The notes beneath the pieces were generated by a model. The model was not told the origin of the DNA. It saw nothing but the letters and a program-made list of their open reading frames with translations, and did not search any database. 64,000 nucleotides of DNA, taken from NCBI RefSeq assembly GCF_029852145.1, contig NC_079978.1:17465774-17529773 (forward strand), written 5' to 3'. The stretch is from Microplitis mediator (lineage: Eukaryota; Arthropoda; Insecta; Hymenoptera; Braconidae). The translations under genes were made by a program, and so were the position numbers. Positions 24,976 to 36,276 of the stretch are shown here, in pieces; position 1 is the stretch's first letter, and every line of letters begins with the position of its first letter.

Positions 24976-25731
24976 GAGTTGAAAAAGTAATGAAATAACC
25001 TAAATAATTTGTGATTTATTTAAATTTAAATTTCATATATCTCTCAAGCGTAGTTTCATTATTGAAGAGATCCTTATACGAATAGAGAGTAAGCGAAATA
25101 CTTTTCTGATGACTATCAAGTAAAACTATTTTTGCTGTTATATCTGCACCCTATTCATTGAACTTTTTTTTCCATCATCATATAATATATATACTCATAC
25201 ATATGGCAACTTATAACTTTGAAAAGTAAGCATTCCGGACGTACTTTTGGCGGGCGTACCACCCAGAAATAGATATCGAGGCCGGATGAATTCCCCTCTT
25301 ATTCCTTCTCCATTTGGCTCTATATTCATTGGTACGTTGGCGCCGGATCCATTCAAACTATGACTTAACCCGTGGAGGTGTGTATCAAACTTTACAGTTC
25401 ACCCGAGTTTTGCTTTCACGAATATCAGAGTATCAGGACAAAAGAACCTCTTCAATATATCTATATCTATCGATTGATTGCTTTTTCATAAAAGAATTTT
25501 TCGTTTCAATTTTTTAAATTACAACGAGATTTTTTTTTGTTTATTCGTTTGTTGTATGCCCATTATCAGAAATGAGTTTGTGGAAATGCCGTCAAGCATT
25601 GAATTTTTTTTTTTTATACAAAAGAACAAATACTGAAACAAAAAAATAATTAAAATTATTGACACAAATTATTTTAGTTTCAAATCATTATTTTTATATT
25701 AATGTATTTTTTTATCATTTTATTTTTGTAG
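24976..25731. other. Intron or upstream DNA before the first visible sidestep exon
   Basis: Positions 25215-25450 are markedly less AT-rich than the neighbourhood and look unique. An upstream exon could lie here, but I find no signal peptide with a phase-1 donor. The acceptor is a T-rich tract ending TTTTTGTAG at 25731. Confidence 0.4.
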
Positions 25732-25867
25732 GAACGCCAACTAAATTGGTGTGGGCTGAGGAATACGACGATGTTGAACTACCTTGCGATCTTACACCTC
25801 CAACGCCGATGGATTCTGTGATCATGGTACTTTGGTTCAAAGATGATGTTGGTATTCCTTTATACAG
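25732..25867 (+). CDS. side: Sidestep-family receptor, exon for first half of Ig domain 1
   Basis: Internal exon between TTTTTGTAG and GTATATG. It enters with two bases of a split Gly codon and leaves with two bases of a split Ser codon. It encodes TPTKLVWAEEYDDVELPC, then DLTPPTPMDSVIMVLWFKDD and GIPLY: strands A to C of a V-set Ig domain, with the first disulphide Cys (ELPC) and the invariant Trp (VLWFKD). ELPCDxTPP and LWFKDxxGxPLYS are hallmarks of Sidestep proteins, single-pass neuronal and muscle surface receptors that bind Beaten-path ligands in axon guidance. The signal peptide must come from an upstream exon that I could not find. Which of the several insect side paralogues this is cannot be decided here. 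Confidence 0.88.
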
Positions 25868-25946
25868 GTATATGCCATTCTAATATTCAAATATATTAAT
25901 ATTATCATTATTTTGTTCGTATTATTATCATGCAATCAACCTCATA

Positions 25947-26824
25947 CAGTCCGCGTCACTTGGATAGTATCACCTATTTTTTTCAATATCTGATTCTTGA
26001 TCAAAATTTTTTCTTCCTTCCGCAAATCATAAAAGTAATAGTTACATCCATCAGGCCCATCTAAATTAAATTTTATTTCATCTTAAAAAATTACTTGTAG
26101 CCATTTATCTATCCAACTCATATGTTCTTTTACAAATAAAAGTCGTGCAGGTATATGTTTTTGATTCAAAGCCGATTTTTTCTTCAATTTCATTCTCTTT
26201 AGATGCTTTGTCCGTCTTGTCACTCTTGTTACAGTTGAAATAGATGCTGCTGTCCCAACTTCTCCCGCTATTTGCCTCACAGTCTTAATGGAATTAGATG
26301 CCGCGCGAATTACTATTCGGCGTTGTTGCGAATTTCGTTCGACCTTTATAATTTTTTGCCTAGTTTTCATTGTTTTTCACGAAATTATTAATAACTTTAG
26401 CACTTCTATTTACTCTTCTAGCGATTTCATGATGAGATAAATTTTGATTAAGTAAAAAATTAATTTTATTAATTTCTTCAATACTTAACATTTTATTGCG
26501 CCCCATTTTAAATAGTAACCAATTTTGGTGTTTTAAATCGATTTTAATTTATTCACCACGCTATAAAATTGCAACATAATAATACGAAAATGAAACGTAT
26601 TCGTTCCTTTGCGCAATAAATTTGACTGAGGCTATCCATGTGACGAACTACCGACCAGTGGCATGTTCCCCTCACGATATCCTCGCTTTGTTTCTCGAAC
26701 ACTAAAAACATATCTTGTTCTGTCTTAAGTAAGTAATATAAAATATACAGATAATTTTATATCTCAGCAAGTGAAGAATCAGTTATTGAAAAAAAATAGG
26801 TGAAGCTATCCTTGACGTGGACTG
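25947..26824 (-). mobile_element. Tc3-like element, copy 2, internally deleted (TA target)
   Basis: Terminal repeats CAGTCCGCGTCACTTGGATAG and the complement of CAGTCCACGTCAAGGATAG, with TA on each side (25945-25946, 26825-26826). At 878 bases it keeps the transposase N-terminal half but jumps from just after the first catalytic motif straight to the terminal repeat. It lies in the 10.4-kb sidestep intron. Confidence 0.9.
25990..26506 (-). pseudogene. Tc3-like transposase, N-terminal half
   Basis: Starts MGRNKMLSIEEINK at 26506 and keeps the first helix-turn-helix. A frame break follows near the VNNFVKNNEN region, then the second DNA-binding segment (RAASNSIKTVRQIAGEVG), the linker and the first DDE motif. 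After the DLRKEEKI stretch the frame runs into the terminal repeat, so the second Asp and the final Asp/Glu are missing. It can bind DNA at most. Its exact shape is shared with 29660-30697. Confidence 0.82.
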
Positions 26825-26890
26825 TATATTATATGAATAATATTGACTATTACGTAAAATGAGCAGTACATAAATCTACCAAGTTTATTA

Positions 26891-28656
26891 GGGTGCTTCA
26901 TTTGAAACGAACATTTTTTATTTTAGCGGACACAAGAAAATTTTGTTGCTTATGTTGAGAGAAAAATTCCCTGAAAATTTCAGCTCTTAATTTTAATTTT
27001 AAATACTTTCTATCGAGCATCAAAGTTTTCCCATTAAAAAAGCATGTAAATCGAATAACTTTTCTTTTTAATTACTGTAACTTAGCCCGATCTTAAGCTT
27101 TCTTTTTGAAACCAGTTTTTATTTGTAGAGTAATTATTGCTTTTTAAAAGTGTATGAAACGGTTTTGGTCTAACTCGATCCATGTCTATTGTATCAGCTC
27201 CGAAAGTCAATTTTTCACTTTTTTCGTTTATTTTTGTTAATAGTGAAGAAACGGCTCATCTTAAAAAAAATATGCGCAGGACCAATCTTCTAGGAAAATT
27301 TGTCTTTTACAAAATAGCTCGTGACACTTATATTGCTAAAGTGCACTGTTCATGAGATACATGCATTTTAACATTTTACAGTAAAAAAGATTAGTACTAT
27401 AGTAAGCTTACAATTTTCTTAATGTTAAAATGCATGTATCTCATGAACAGTGCACTTTAGCAATATAAGTGTCATGAGCTATTTTGTAGAAGACAAAATT
27501 TCCTAAAAGATTGGTCCTGCGCATAATTTTTTTAAGATGAGCCGTTTCTTCACTATTAACAAAAATAAACGAAAAAAAGTGAAAAATTGACTTTCGGAGC
27601 TGATACAATCGACATGGATCGAGTTAGACCAAAACCGTTTCATACACTTTTAAAAAGCAACAATTACTCTACAAATAAAAATTGATTTCAAAACGATAGC
27701 TTAAGATCGGGCTAAGTTATAGTAGGGGAGGGTGGGGCAGAGCGGCCCCCCTAAGCCAATTATTATTTTTTGTGGCTTTCAACCATATGATCACTTTACA
27801 TTTGTCCTATTTCGAACAATTTTATGGACATTTTGCCAAAATTCTGAAAAAAATTTTTTTTTTTTTGTGGGGCAGAGCGGCCCCCCTTCAAAAAGTGATA
27901 AAAAAAATTTTTTTTTTCGTTTTTTTTTTTTTAAATTGTTTTCATCATTAAGAATGTATTTCTTACTCTTGACAACTATTTTTGGTTTTATATTACTCGA
28001 AAAAAATTTTTTAAAGCGTAAAAAATCGTTCACTCTCGATTACCTTAATTACTAATTGTTATTTAATAAAAAAAAAAATAAATTCTATAATTTTATTTTA
28101 TTTCAAAAATTTATCAACTAAAAAAAAACATTTAATTTTTATAAATTTTTAGTGACCAAATTTGCCTCTTACATAAAGAAACGGCCGAAAAAAGTGGAAA
28201 AATAATTTTTTCGGAACTTTCGGCTGGTCCATTTTGCCCCAGGTGTTATGCGTAGGGCTAGAAATGTGGAATTATAATAATTTTTTTTTTAATTTGACGA
28301 TAAAAATACGAAAAAATCACTTTTTCAAAATTTTGGGCTTGTCCATTTTGCCCCAAATGTCATGCGTAGGGGTAAAAATGCGCAAACATATCGGATTTAT
28401 AGTAATTAGTCGAAAAAAAAAAAATTTTTTTTTTGGTCAAAATTTCAGGGGGGCCGCTCTGCCCCACCCTCCCCTAATATAAAAAAAAAGTTATTCGATT
28501 TACATGCTTTTTAATGGGAAAACTTTGATGCTCGATAGAAAGTATTTAAAATTAAAATTAAGAGCTGAAATTTTCAGGGAATTTTTCTCTCAACATAAGC
28601 AACAAAATTTTCTTGTGTCCGCTAAAAAAAAAACGTTCGTTTCAAATGGAGCACCC
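26891..28656. mobile_element. Long palindromic TA element (foldback), arms about 500 bases
   Basis: The left arm (26891 to about 27387) begins GGGTGCTTCATTTGAAACGAA. The right arm is its reverse complement, running from about 27416 to 28656 and ending GGAGCACCC. TA lies on each side (26889-26890, 28657-28658). The arms look about 95% identical by eye, with a loop of some 30 bases. The right arm is split by the G-rich element 27725-28474. No coding capacity. It lies in the sense orientation of a sidestep intron and would fold as a very long RNA hairpin. Confidence 0.9.
27725..28474. mobile_element. G-rich-ended TA element nested in palindrome
   Basis: Left end GGGGAGGGTGGGGCAGAGCGG, right end CCGCTCTGCCCCACCCTCCCC, with TA on each side (27723-27724, 28475-28476). 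The intact left arm of the host palindrome gives the empty site and confirms the limits. The phrase CCATTTTGCCCCA recurs twice inside. Short frames over it are low-complexity artefacts. Confidence 0.9.
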
Positions 28657-28658
28657 TA

Positions 28659-29616
28659 GTCCACATAATATGGTTTTAACTCAGTATAAATAAAAAAAAA
28701 AAAACAGGAAAATATAGTTAGGAATATTTTTTTTTTTTTCGGTGTGTAGGTTAGCTTTAGAAATATTGACAATGAAATGACCGAAAATAAAAAAAAATTT
28801 TAAATGCATACTTGAAACTTTTAAATCGTTTTTTTTCTCGTTTCAATATGAAAATTTTATATATTTCTGTACAAAACTTAAATTTTATAGTGGGTACACC
28901 TTAAGGCAATAAAAATAGAGTTATTTATTTTTATTCAAATTTTAAAATATTTTTTGCTCAACAATAAATATTATCTTATGCATATATGCACTTAATATTT
29001 ATAATTGAACCATTTGATTTGTTTACAAAAAATAAAAAGTAAATATATTATTTTAAGCATCGCTGAAAAATCAACAACTTTATGGAATATAATATTTTTT
29101 TATCAATATTATTGTATGACGCTTGCGATATGAGATATATTATTTTGAATTTATTCATCCGTGACGATAGAATTCGTCTACGCGCTTGATTACCTCAGGT
29201 TTTAATCCGGAATTTGTTGATATCGAGAATAGAAAAAACAAGTTTCGCTCACTCAGGATTTTTCTTTATTTATTTCACAAAACTGTTTGACGTATAAAAT
29301 ACAAACGATAAGAGAAATATATATGTTGCCCACGTTATCAGAGGTAAAAAAAAAAAGAATTTTATCGATAGTAGTCGTTCTAGTATACAGTAATACATAG
29401 CTTTAAGCTTCAACATCGTTATGTATTACAGAAAAGCTAAAAAGTTGTATTCGTGTCTCTCGTTATAGATATTTGCTGCAGATTTATAAAAAAAATAGTA
29501 ATAAAAATCAAATAAATCTCTAAATCTCTAAATGACTCAGTGTTAAGTCACGTATTGTTAAAATTTCTACAAACATTTAAATCGACATTTACTTTTAATA
29601 AAATCAGCAAGTAAAG
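28659..29616. other. AT-rich intronic DNA
   Basis: No element ends or gene seen. Homopolymer A/T runs are common. Confidence 0.5.
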
Positions 29617-29659
29617 TACAGTCCGCTTTATTTGGATAGCCTCACCTTTTTTTTTCAAT

Positions 29660-30697
29660 ATCTGATTATTAATCAAAATTTTTTCTTCCTTCCGCAAATC
29701 ATAAAAGTAATAGTTACATCTATGAGGCCCATCTAAACTAAATTTTATTTCATCTGAAAAAATTACTTGTAGCCATTTATTTATCCAACTCATTTGTTCT
29801 TTTACAAATAAAAGTCGTGCTGATATGTGTTTTTGATTCAAAGCCGATTTTTTCTTCAATTTCATTCTCTTTAGATGCTTTGACCATCTTATCACTCTTG
29901 TTACAGTTGAAATAGATGCTGCTGTTCCATCTTCTCCCGCTATTTGCCTCACAGTCTAAATGGAATTAGATGCCGCAAGAATTATCATTCGACGTTTCCT
30001 TGCCCGTGTAAAAAAAATTTGTTCCAAAAAGATTCCAAAAAAGTTCGGCATGTGGAACTTCTAAACATGAGACAGATTAGAACTTCGAATGGAACTTTTT
30101 TGAAACGTTAGTAATTTTGATGGTAAAAAGAAAGTTTTTATGATCAAATTTAGAGTCAAAAAAGTTCCAGAATTACCACTTTTGACTTTTTTTATGAACT
30201 AAAAAAGGCATTCCAAATCACTACTTTTGCATCTTTTGTAGACCAAAGACGTTCCAAAAACATGTCAAAATAGTTCAAAAATCACTACTTTTGAATTTTT
30301 TATAGAACAAAAAAAAACATCCATAAAAAATTCCAAGAACGTCCTTTTTTGACTTTAAAATTGCCCATAAAAACTTTTTTTTTACCATCAAAATTACTAA
30401 CGTTCCAAAAAAGTTCCATTCAAAGTTCTAGTCTGTCTCATGTTTAGAAGTTCCACATGCAGAACTTTTTTGGAATCTTTTTGGAACGAATTTTTTTTAC
30501 ACGCCATGGCGTTGTTGCGAATTTCGTTTGACCTTTATAATTTTTTCCGTAGTTTTCGTTATTTTCACGAAATTATTAATAACTTTCGCACTTCTATTCA
30601 CTCTTCTAGCGATTTCATGATGAGATAAATTTTGATTAAGTAAAAAATTAATTTTATTAATTTCTTCAATACTTAACATTTTATTGCGCCCTACTTT
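29660..30697 (-). pseudogene. Tc3-like transposase, N-terminal half, interrupted
   Basis: 30697 to about 30510 encodes MLSIEEINKINFLLNQNL and the first helix-turn-helix; an element then intervenes. From about 29957 down to 29660 the second DNA-binding segment (VRQIAGEDGTAASIS), linker and IFSDEIKFSLDGPH follow, and then the deletion junction. The C-terminal catalytic half is absent. Stops and the insertion make it inactive. Confidence 0.8.
30005..30503. mobile_element. CGTGTAAAAAAAATT foldback element nested in Tc3-like copy 3
   Basis: Ends CGTGTAAAAAAAATTTGTTCC and GGAACGAATTTTTTTTACACG, with CC outside each end. The arms extend inwards for some 170-200 bases as inverted copies, built on the word GTTCCAAAAAAGTTC and TTACTAACGTT. 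Comparison with the other Tc3-like copies confirms that it is an insertion. Confidence 0.85.
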
Positions 30698-31015
30698 ATA
30701 CAGTAACCAATTTTGGTGTTTTGAATCGATTTTAATTTATTCACCACGCTGTAAAATTGCAACATAATAATACGAAAATGAAACGTATTAGTTCTTTTGC
30801 GCAATAAATTTGACTGAGGCTATCCATGTGACGAACTGCCGACTAGTGGCATGTTCCCCTCACGATATCCTCGCTTTGTTTCTCGAACACTAACAACATA
30901 TCTTGTTCTGTCTTAAATAAGTAATATAAAATATAAGATAATTTTATAGATCAGCGAGTAAAGAATCAGTTATTGAAAAAAAATAGGTGAAGCTATCCAA
31001 GTGACGCGGACTGTA

Positions 31016-31828
31016 TAATTTCATAAGTTTTTTTTCTCATTAATGAGAAAAAAATTTTTATAAATATCATTATTTAAAAATAAATTGCATTTACTATATT
31101 TTTATTGAATGAAAGTGATGGAAAATTTTTTAATAAAGGAAACAATCAAATATAATTGGTCAATATTATTATTTGAGATTTAATATTTGAAATATAAAAT
31201 TGTGCAAAGAGAAACGTAAAAAATTTATATAAATGTATAAAACTTCATTAATTATTTTATTAATGAAATGTTTCAATTTATGTATCTTTAGTCTGACTTA
31301 ATCGTGAGAAATCATATTAAAAAATAAAAATAAAAAATAAATTAACAAAACACTGCTGGCAAAAAGCATTTGGATTGAAAAGAATAATTCTCGTATTTAT
31401 GAAGGTATGCGCGACATTTATATAAAGAAGTAAAGATTTAAATGAGGTCGCAGTATGAATGAAGAGGAGAAATAGAGCAGAAATGAATTTGAAGCGATAA
31501 AAAATCATAAATACAAAAAAAAAAAAAAAAAAAAAAAAAAAACGAAAACAACAATCGTGAGCATCACTACTGGTAACCGTTTATACGAGGAAAATAAAAG
31601 TACTGAAGCATAAGTAAAATATGAGGGAAAAAATGTACAGATGTGTCAGGAGATGTTGAGTTTAAAGTTGTATTAAAATTTTAATATATACTGTCAGATT
31701 AAGTTGAATATGTGGTTTCATAGAATTGATTTTGTTTTATGTTTTAAATACTTGGATGTCTATCTGGTGCAAAGTATACGCCAACAAAAATAGACCCAGT
31801 AATAAAGTGCAACAATTTTTCTTTTTTA
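31016..31828. other. AT-rich intronic DNA with poly-A tract
   Basis: An uninterrupted A run lies at about 31515-31541. No gene recognised. Confidence 0.5.
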
Positions 31829-33255
31829 ACTTCTCGCTAAGAAAATTGGAAATTTCCAAAAACATGAAAAGTTATTGGTTTCGGTCTGATTTTCGAAAAG
31901 CGAGTTTTGAATAGATCTCGATGTCTTAAGGTTCTTGGAAGCTATCCTAACTATTTTCAAGAGGATTTCCGTATGTATGTATATATATATATATATATAT
32001 GTACGTACGTATGTATGTAAATATTTTAACTTTGCAATGGATCAACCGATTTACATCTTTAAGGTCACATTCTAAGCGGCTTCTTAATTTCCAAGTACTG
32101 TGAGAATTGGAACTAGATCGCTACAGTACATTCCGAGTTATTCAGAAATTAAAATTCTTCGAAGAATGTGTTTTTTTTATATCCTTTGATATACTTAATA
32201 GTTTGATTTCAAAATCTAAGCAGCTCTAAATCTCTATAAGCTGCATCAAATGTTATCTCAATAACCAAAATCGGATCAATTGTTCAAGAGATATCACACA
32301 GTAAAAGATATTGTGTATTTGTGTCGAAAACGGTTTGTGTTAAACTAACACAAAGTTTGTGTCACTTTTTGCAACATAAAAAATGTGTTATATACTCTTT
32401 ATTAACACATTTTGTGTGTTACTGTGGAATTCTTTGCGCCCTCTTGTGGCGATATTTCAACATAATCTTTGTGTTAAAAAGGGCTTACACAAAGTTTGTG
32501 TCGAAATTTCAACACAAATTTTGTGTCAACCGTTTTTAACACATACACTGTGTTGATTTTACACAATATTTTTTACTGTGCATTGTCGAATGAATTTCAA
32601 AAAAGTGGTTTTTATTAATAAACTCAAAAATCATAAAACCGATTCATTTCAATAATGTTTTAGTGTTATAGGTTGAAAAACTGCGCCGAATGCCGCCTCA
32701 AACATCAAAATTGATTAATTAGTTCAAAGGATGTCGGCGATGAAAAATAATAAAAATAACAATTTACTTCATTTTTTTCGGATAACGCATATTGTAATTC
32801 CTCATATATTCCAAAACTTACATCGGTAATATTTGGCTTTATAGTGTTTTATGATCACTATACATATTATTGCAATCGGTTCGTTAGTTTAAATAATACC
32901 ATCATCAAAAATTTTGAAAACTGCCGCTTCTGACATGTTTTTCGAAATGTTTCATTTACATTAATTCACTAGTTTGATTCAAAGTTCACGTATCTTTTCA
33001 TCTTGATCATTTCTATTAATTTCTGTCCAAAACATTTAATTCATCAAGCATAATCGTGAGCAAAACTTAAAAAATGATCCTTATTGATTATTTCCAATTT
33101 TTGGATTCTCGGAGATTAATAGGAAACGTTACTTTTTTCGAGCTCGAAGGGCTTGAAAATGCCAATGTACTTAAAGGAATAAAGAGCTCGAACATGTATT
33201 GACAATAACCTTTTATAGCTCCTTGAGGCTGCCCTGCAGGGTTAACCGTTTTTCA
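31829..33255 (+). repeat. CTTCTCGCTAAGAAAATT interspersed repeat, copy B
   Basis: Collinear but diverged relative of 15459-16240: same start, GTATGT/GTACGT microsatellite near 31970-32015, ACCGATTT phrases, GAGCTCGAAGGGCTTGAAAA near the end, and the terminal phrase GGCTGCCCTGCAGGGTTAAC. It is interrupted by 32297-32580. Confidence 0.7.
32297..32580. mobile_element. CACAGTAAAAGATATTG foldback element (target CA)
   Basis: Ends CACAGTAAAAGATATTGTGTA and TACACAATATTTTTTACTGTG, with CA on each side (32295-32296, 32581-32582). The body is packed with the palindromic words ACACAAAGTTTGTGT and TTAACACA/TGTGTTAA. No coding capacity. Confidence 0.85.
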
Positions 33256-34333
33256 GATTTTCTTTTTGTTTTTCATTATTATTGTTGTTCGAAGGGAAAA
33301 TAGAACCAAAATTTCGCCTGAGGATATATCCTCTAAAGCTTAAATAAACAAAATTTTTTTATCTCTGTATCTTGAAATGTCCCACTATAATGTTAAAAGT
33401 TAATAGTATTTTAGATAATTAGTGCCATCGAGTCTTGTACTCAATTTACGCTTACGCTAATAGCTGATTATATTATTGGTCTTAAAATAATTTGATTCTG
33501 ACAGGCCGCTCACATTAAAAATTGAAATTTCAATGCAGATGATCATGAAAAATATAGCGTGTGACACAGGATAAAACACAATTCCAGACTGTGAGGTTGA
33601 TGTCAGCCCCCGCCTCCGGCTCGGGCAGCCAACTTCACCCTGGTCTAAAATCGTCTTGTTTCATCCCTTGTCACACAATATACTATTCATTTTTTGTTAC
33701 CTGAGGGTGACTTAGGCAAAACCATTGCTATATTTTACAAGATTTCAATCAATCATTTCGATACAGTCCGATAAATGGCGCTGATTTAGTTTTTTAAAAT
33801 TAGTGGGTCACTTCAAGATATTGAGATAAAGAAAAATTTTGGATCATTACAAACTATGAAATGAACCCTAGGGCGACGTAAACAAAATTTTCTTTGTCTT
33901 CCACTTCAAGCTACTAGATAATGATGTATAGCTCTTCTGAAAAAATCACACTGATTTTAGTAAGTGAACAAGTATTGTACTCTCAATAAATATCTTGAGT
34001 TCTGGCGAACTCAAATAAGACATGAATTACAGTCCAATGGTTTTGTTTATCGACTGTACAATAAATCATGCATAATCTCGCCTTTTTTACTCAATCCACT
34101 GTACATAACTAAACTAAATAATAAATTTTAATTAAATTAATGAAAAAGAAACAATCAATTCAATCTTATAAATTAGTAGTTTTTACAGTTATACTTCTGA
34201 AATAAATTAATTATCTGCTATTGTCTTAAGTCCGGTAATAAAAAAGAAATTATTGATAATATTTAACTTATTAGACAAAATTGCGGTTAAAATATTGTAG
34301 TAAAATTTTTTGTAAAAAATTTCTGTGACTCTC
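33256..34333. other. AT-rich intronic DNA with a hairpin at 33558-33677
   Basis: TGTGACACAGGATAAAACA and the complement of TGTGACAAGGGATGAAACA flank a GC-rich tip (CCCGCCTCCGGCTCGGG). This looks like a diverged mini-foldback element. Nothing coding. Confidence 0.5.
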
Positions 34334-34517
34334 TACACAGTAAAAAAGGATTCGTCAAAATTGACACTTGCCGTGTATAAAACGATCGATTGACACTTAT
34401 TTATATGTTATTTTAACATACGTCGTTAATGTAGAAAAAGTTACACTCGTTTATGTTAAAAGTAACGCGTTATGAGAGTCAGAATATTCGAAAATGTAAC
34501 CTTCAACTTTGACACAA

Positions 34518-35330
34518 TCAAATCACCTTTTTAAAAAGATGTTTTAAACCTCCAAGGCCTACCATATTTTTAATCTGTAACTTCGAATGAGCTTAATTCT
34601 TTAGCATGATATTATTATTAGAATAATAGCTGCGTTCTAACTAGATAAAGATATTTCCAACGGATCGTGAGCGTCCGAGTAGCAGTGCGGCAGTAATTAC
34701 GCTTCATATACGTTAGGTCTTGGTTTCGAATCCCGGTGGCAGCAGGTTATTTTTCAGCAGTTTTTTTCAATTTCTTTGGCAGTTTCCGTTATCCAATACA
34801 TTATTCGTATTTATTGTTCAAATAAAATAATTAATTAATCATATACTACTAAGTCAAAGGTTTCAATTATTCAATTCGAATTTTGAATGACTTAGTACTA
34901 TTCTATTCGAACGCCTATTCGTATAACTTTAGTTATTATTATTAATATTTTAGATTTTATTATTTTTAATCTTACGACAAAACATTTATTACTAAAACAT
35001 TATTTTTGGAATTTTTAAATTCCAAATTTTCTTCGATCAAGGCAGCCATTTTTAATTAGTGGCCTCCATTCCTCTTCTGTTTCTTTACCTATTGTAGGCG
35101 ATCCGATGAGAGTCTTTCTCGATCTATAGATTTAGGCTCTGGAGGCTTCTTCTACCTTTTTAAAAAGATGATTTGAACCTAAACTTGGTAAAAGTGGACA
35201 AAGTTACCACGTTTACGTTCAAATCACCTTTTTGATGTATGGATCTTCATATTCTAAAAAGATGATTTGAACCTCCTTACCCTCGTGCAGGATTTGGAGG
35301 CTCAAATCACCTATTTAATTTCGACTCGGG
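34518..35330 (+). mobile_element. CTCGAGTCAAAATTAAAAA family element, copy 3, left end truncated
   Basis: Collinear with 8886-9818 but lacking roughly the first 120 bases. The right end TTTCGACTCGGG is intact. AA stands outside each limit, which could be a 2-bp target duplication if the truncated end was itself used for insertion. Confidence 0.8.
34667..34745 (+). ncRNA. tRNA-like segment in CTCGAGTC element, copy 3
   Basis: Same as 9155-9233; here the B-box-like motif is intact (GGTTTCGAATCCC). Confidence 0.42.
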
Positions 35331-35392
35331 AACACTCAGAATTTTAACATACGCTTTTTTTTACACTTTGACGAGTCGTTTTTTACTGTGTA

Positions 35393-36276
35393 CCTCCGTA
35401 ATGTAAACAATTACTAATTTAAGACGGAATTAACCCCTGTAATTTTATACGCAACGATAAAACTTTAAAATTATATTCATGGTGATGGAAAAATTCCCTA
35501 GACATTATGGACAACAATTTCATAATTCAAGTAACTAATCCTATACTCTTCAGGGGATGATTTTCTTGTAACCAACTGGCTGTAGTACCATTCCCATAAA
35601 CTTGTTCGGGTAATTGAAAAATTAACATATAGAATTTAAAACAAGATATATCTCGTAAAATATATAAGCGCGGTTATTTCAGATATAGTGCATCAAAAAG
35701 GGTTTTAAAAATTAACGGTATCGTTATTGTAAATCATGAATGTCAATCAAAATCGATACATACATATGTCTGAATATTCTACATTGATATGAACTGTAAT
35801 TTGAATATTTTATCGCCATTCCGTAACTTCAATCAAATAGAAATATTTAATTTTTAATAATATATATGTATAAATTTGTAATTAATTCCTTTGATTAATC
35901 AAAGGAGATATTTTTTATTGAGTACAGAAGTAAAACTCAACAATTAAATTGGATTTATTTTTCTAAAGCTTTGATGTTTTCACTTGATGTAAACATTTAT
36001 AATTCAAATAATAGTTAAATAAAAATAATTTATTTTATGGAAACTTCATAAATAATTTTTAATAATATTTTCAATTTATACTTCGAGATAAATGTTTCCA
36101 TTTTAATTATTATTAATTTTGTTTTTATTTAAAAAATAGTTCTTATGCTAAAATTGTTGGTTAAAGAAGAAATAATCAGGCTCAATTTGATAAATTTTCA
36201 AATATATTGTTAACGATATTTTCAGAACGAAATTTTTGAATCTAGTAATTTCTAATCATGAAATTTTATTTTAAAG
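35393..36276. other. 3' part of the 10.4-kb sidestep intron
   Basis: AT-rich, no element ends seen. It ends with the acceptor TTTTATTTTAAAG at 36276. Confidence 0.55.

Larger units (their letters stand above)
29619..31013 (-). mobile_element. Tc3-like element, copy 3, same deletion as copy 2, interrupted
   Basis: Ends CAGTCCGCTTTATTTGGATAG and the complement of CAGTCCGCGTCACTTGGATAG, TA on each side (29617-29618, 31014-31015). It is collinear with copy 2, including the internal deletion, apart from the foldback insertion 30005-30503. The shared deletion implies that a deleted form was itself mobilised. Confidence 0.88.
34336..35390. mobile_element. CACAGTAAAAAAGGATTCGTC element (TA target) hosting an insertion
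   Basis: Ends CACAGTAAAAAAGGATTCGTC and GACGAGTCGTTTTTTACTGTG, TA on each side (34334-34335, 35391-35392). The next bases inside are also inverted (TTAACATACG). Most of the length is the nested element 34518-35330. Confidence 0.82.

Noticed and set aside
27732..28055. 107-codon plus frame with MGQSGPPKP
   Set aside because: Covers the G-rich transposon end and homopolymer T runs.
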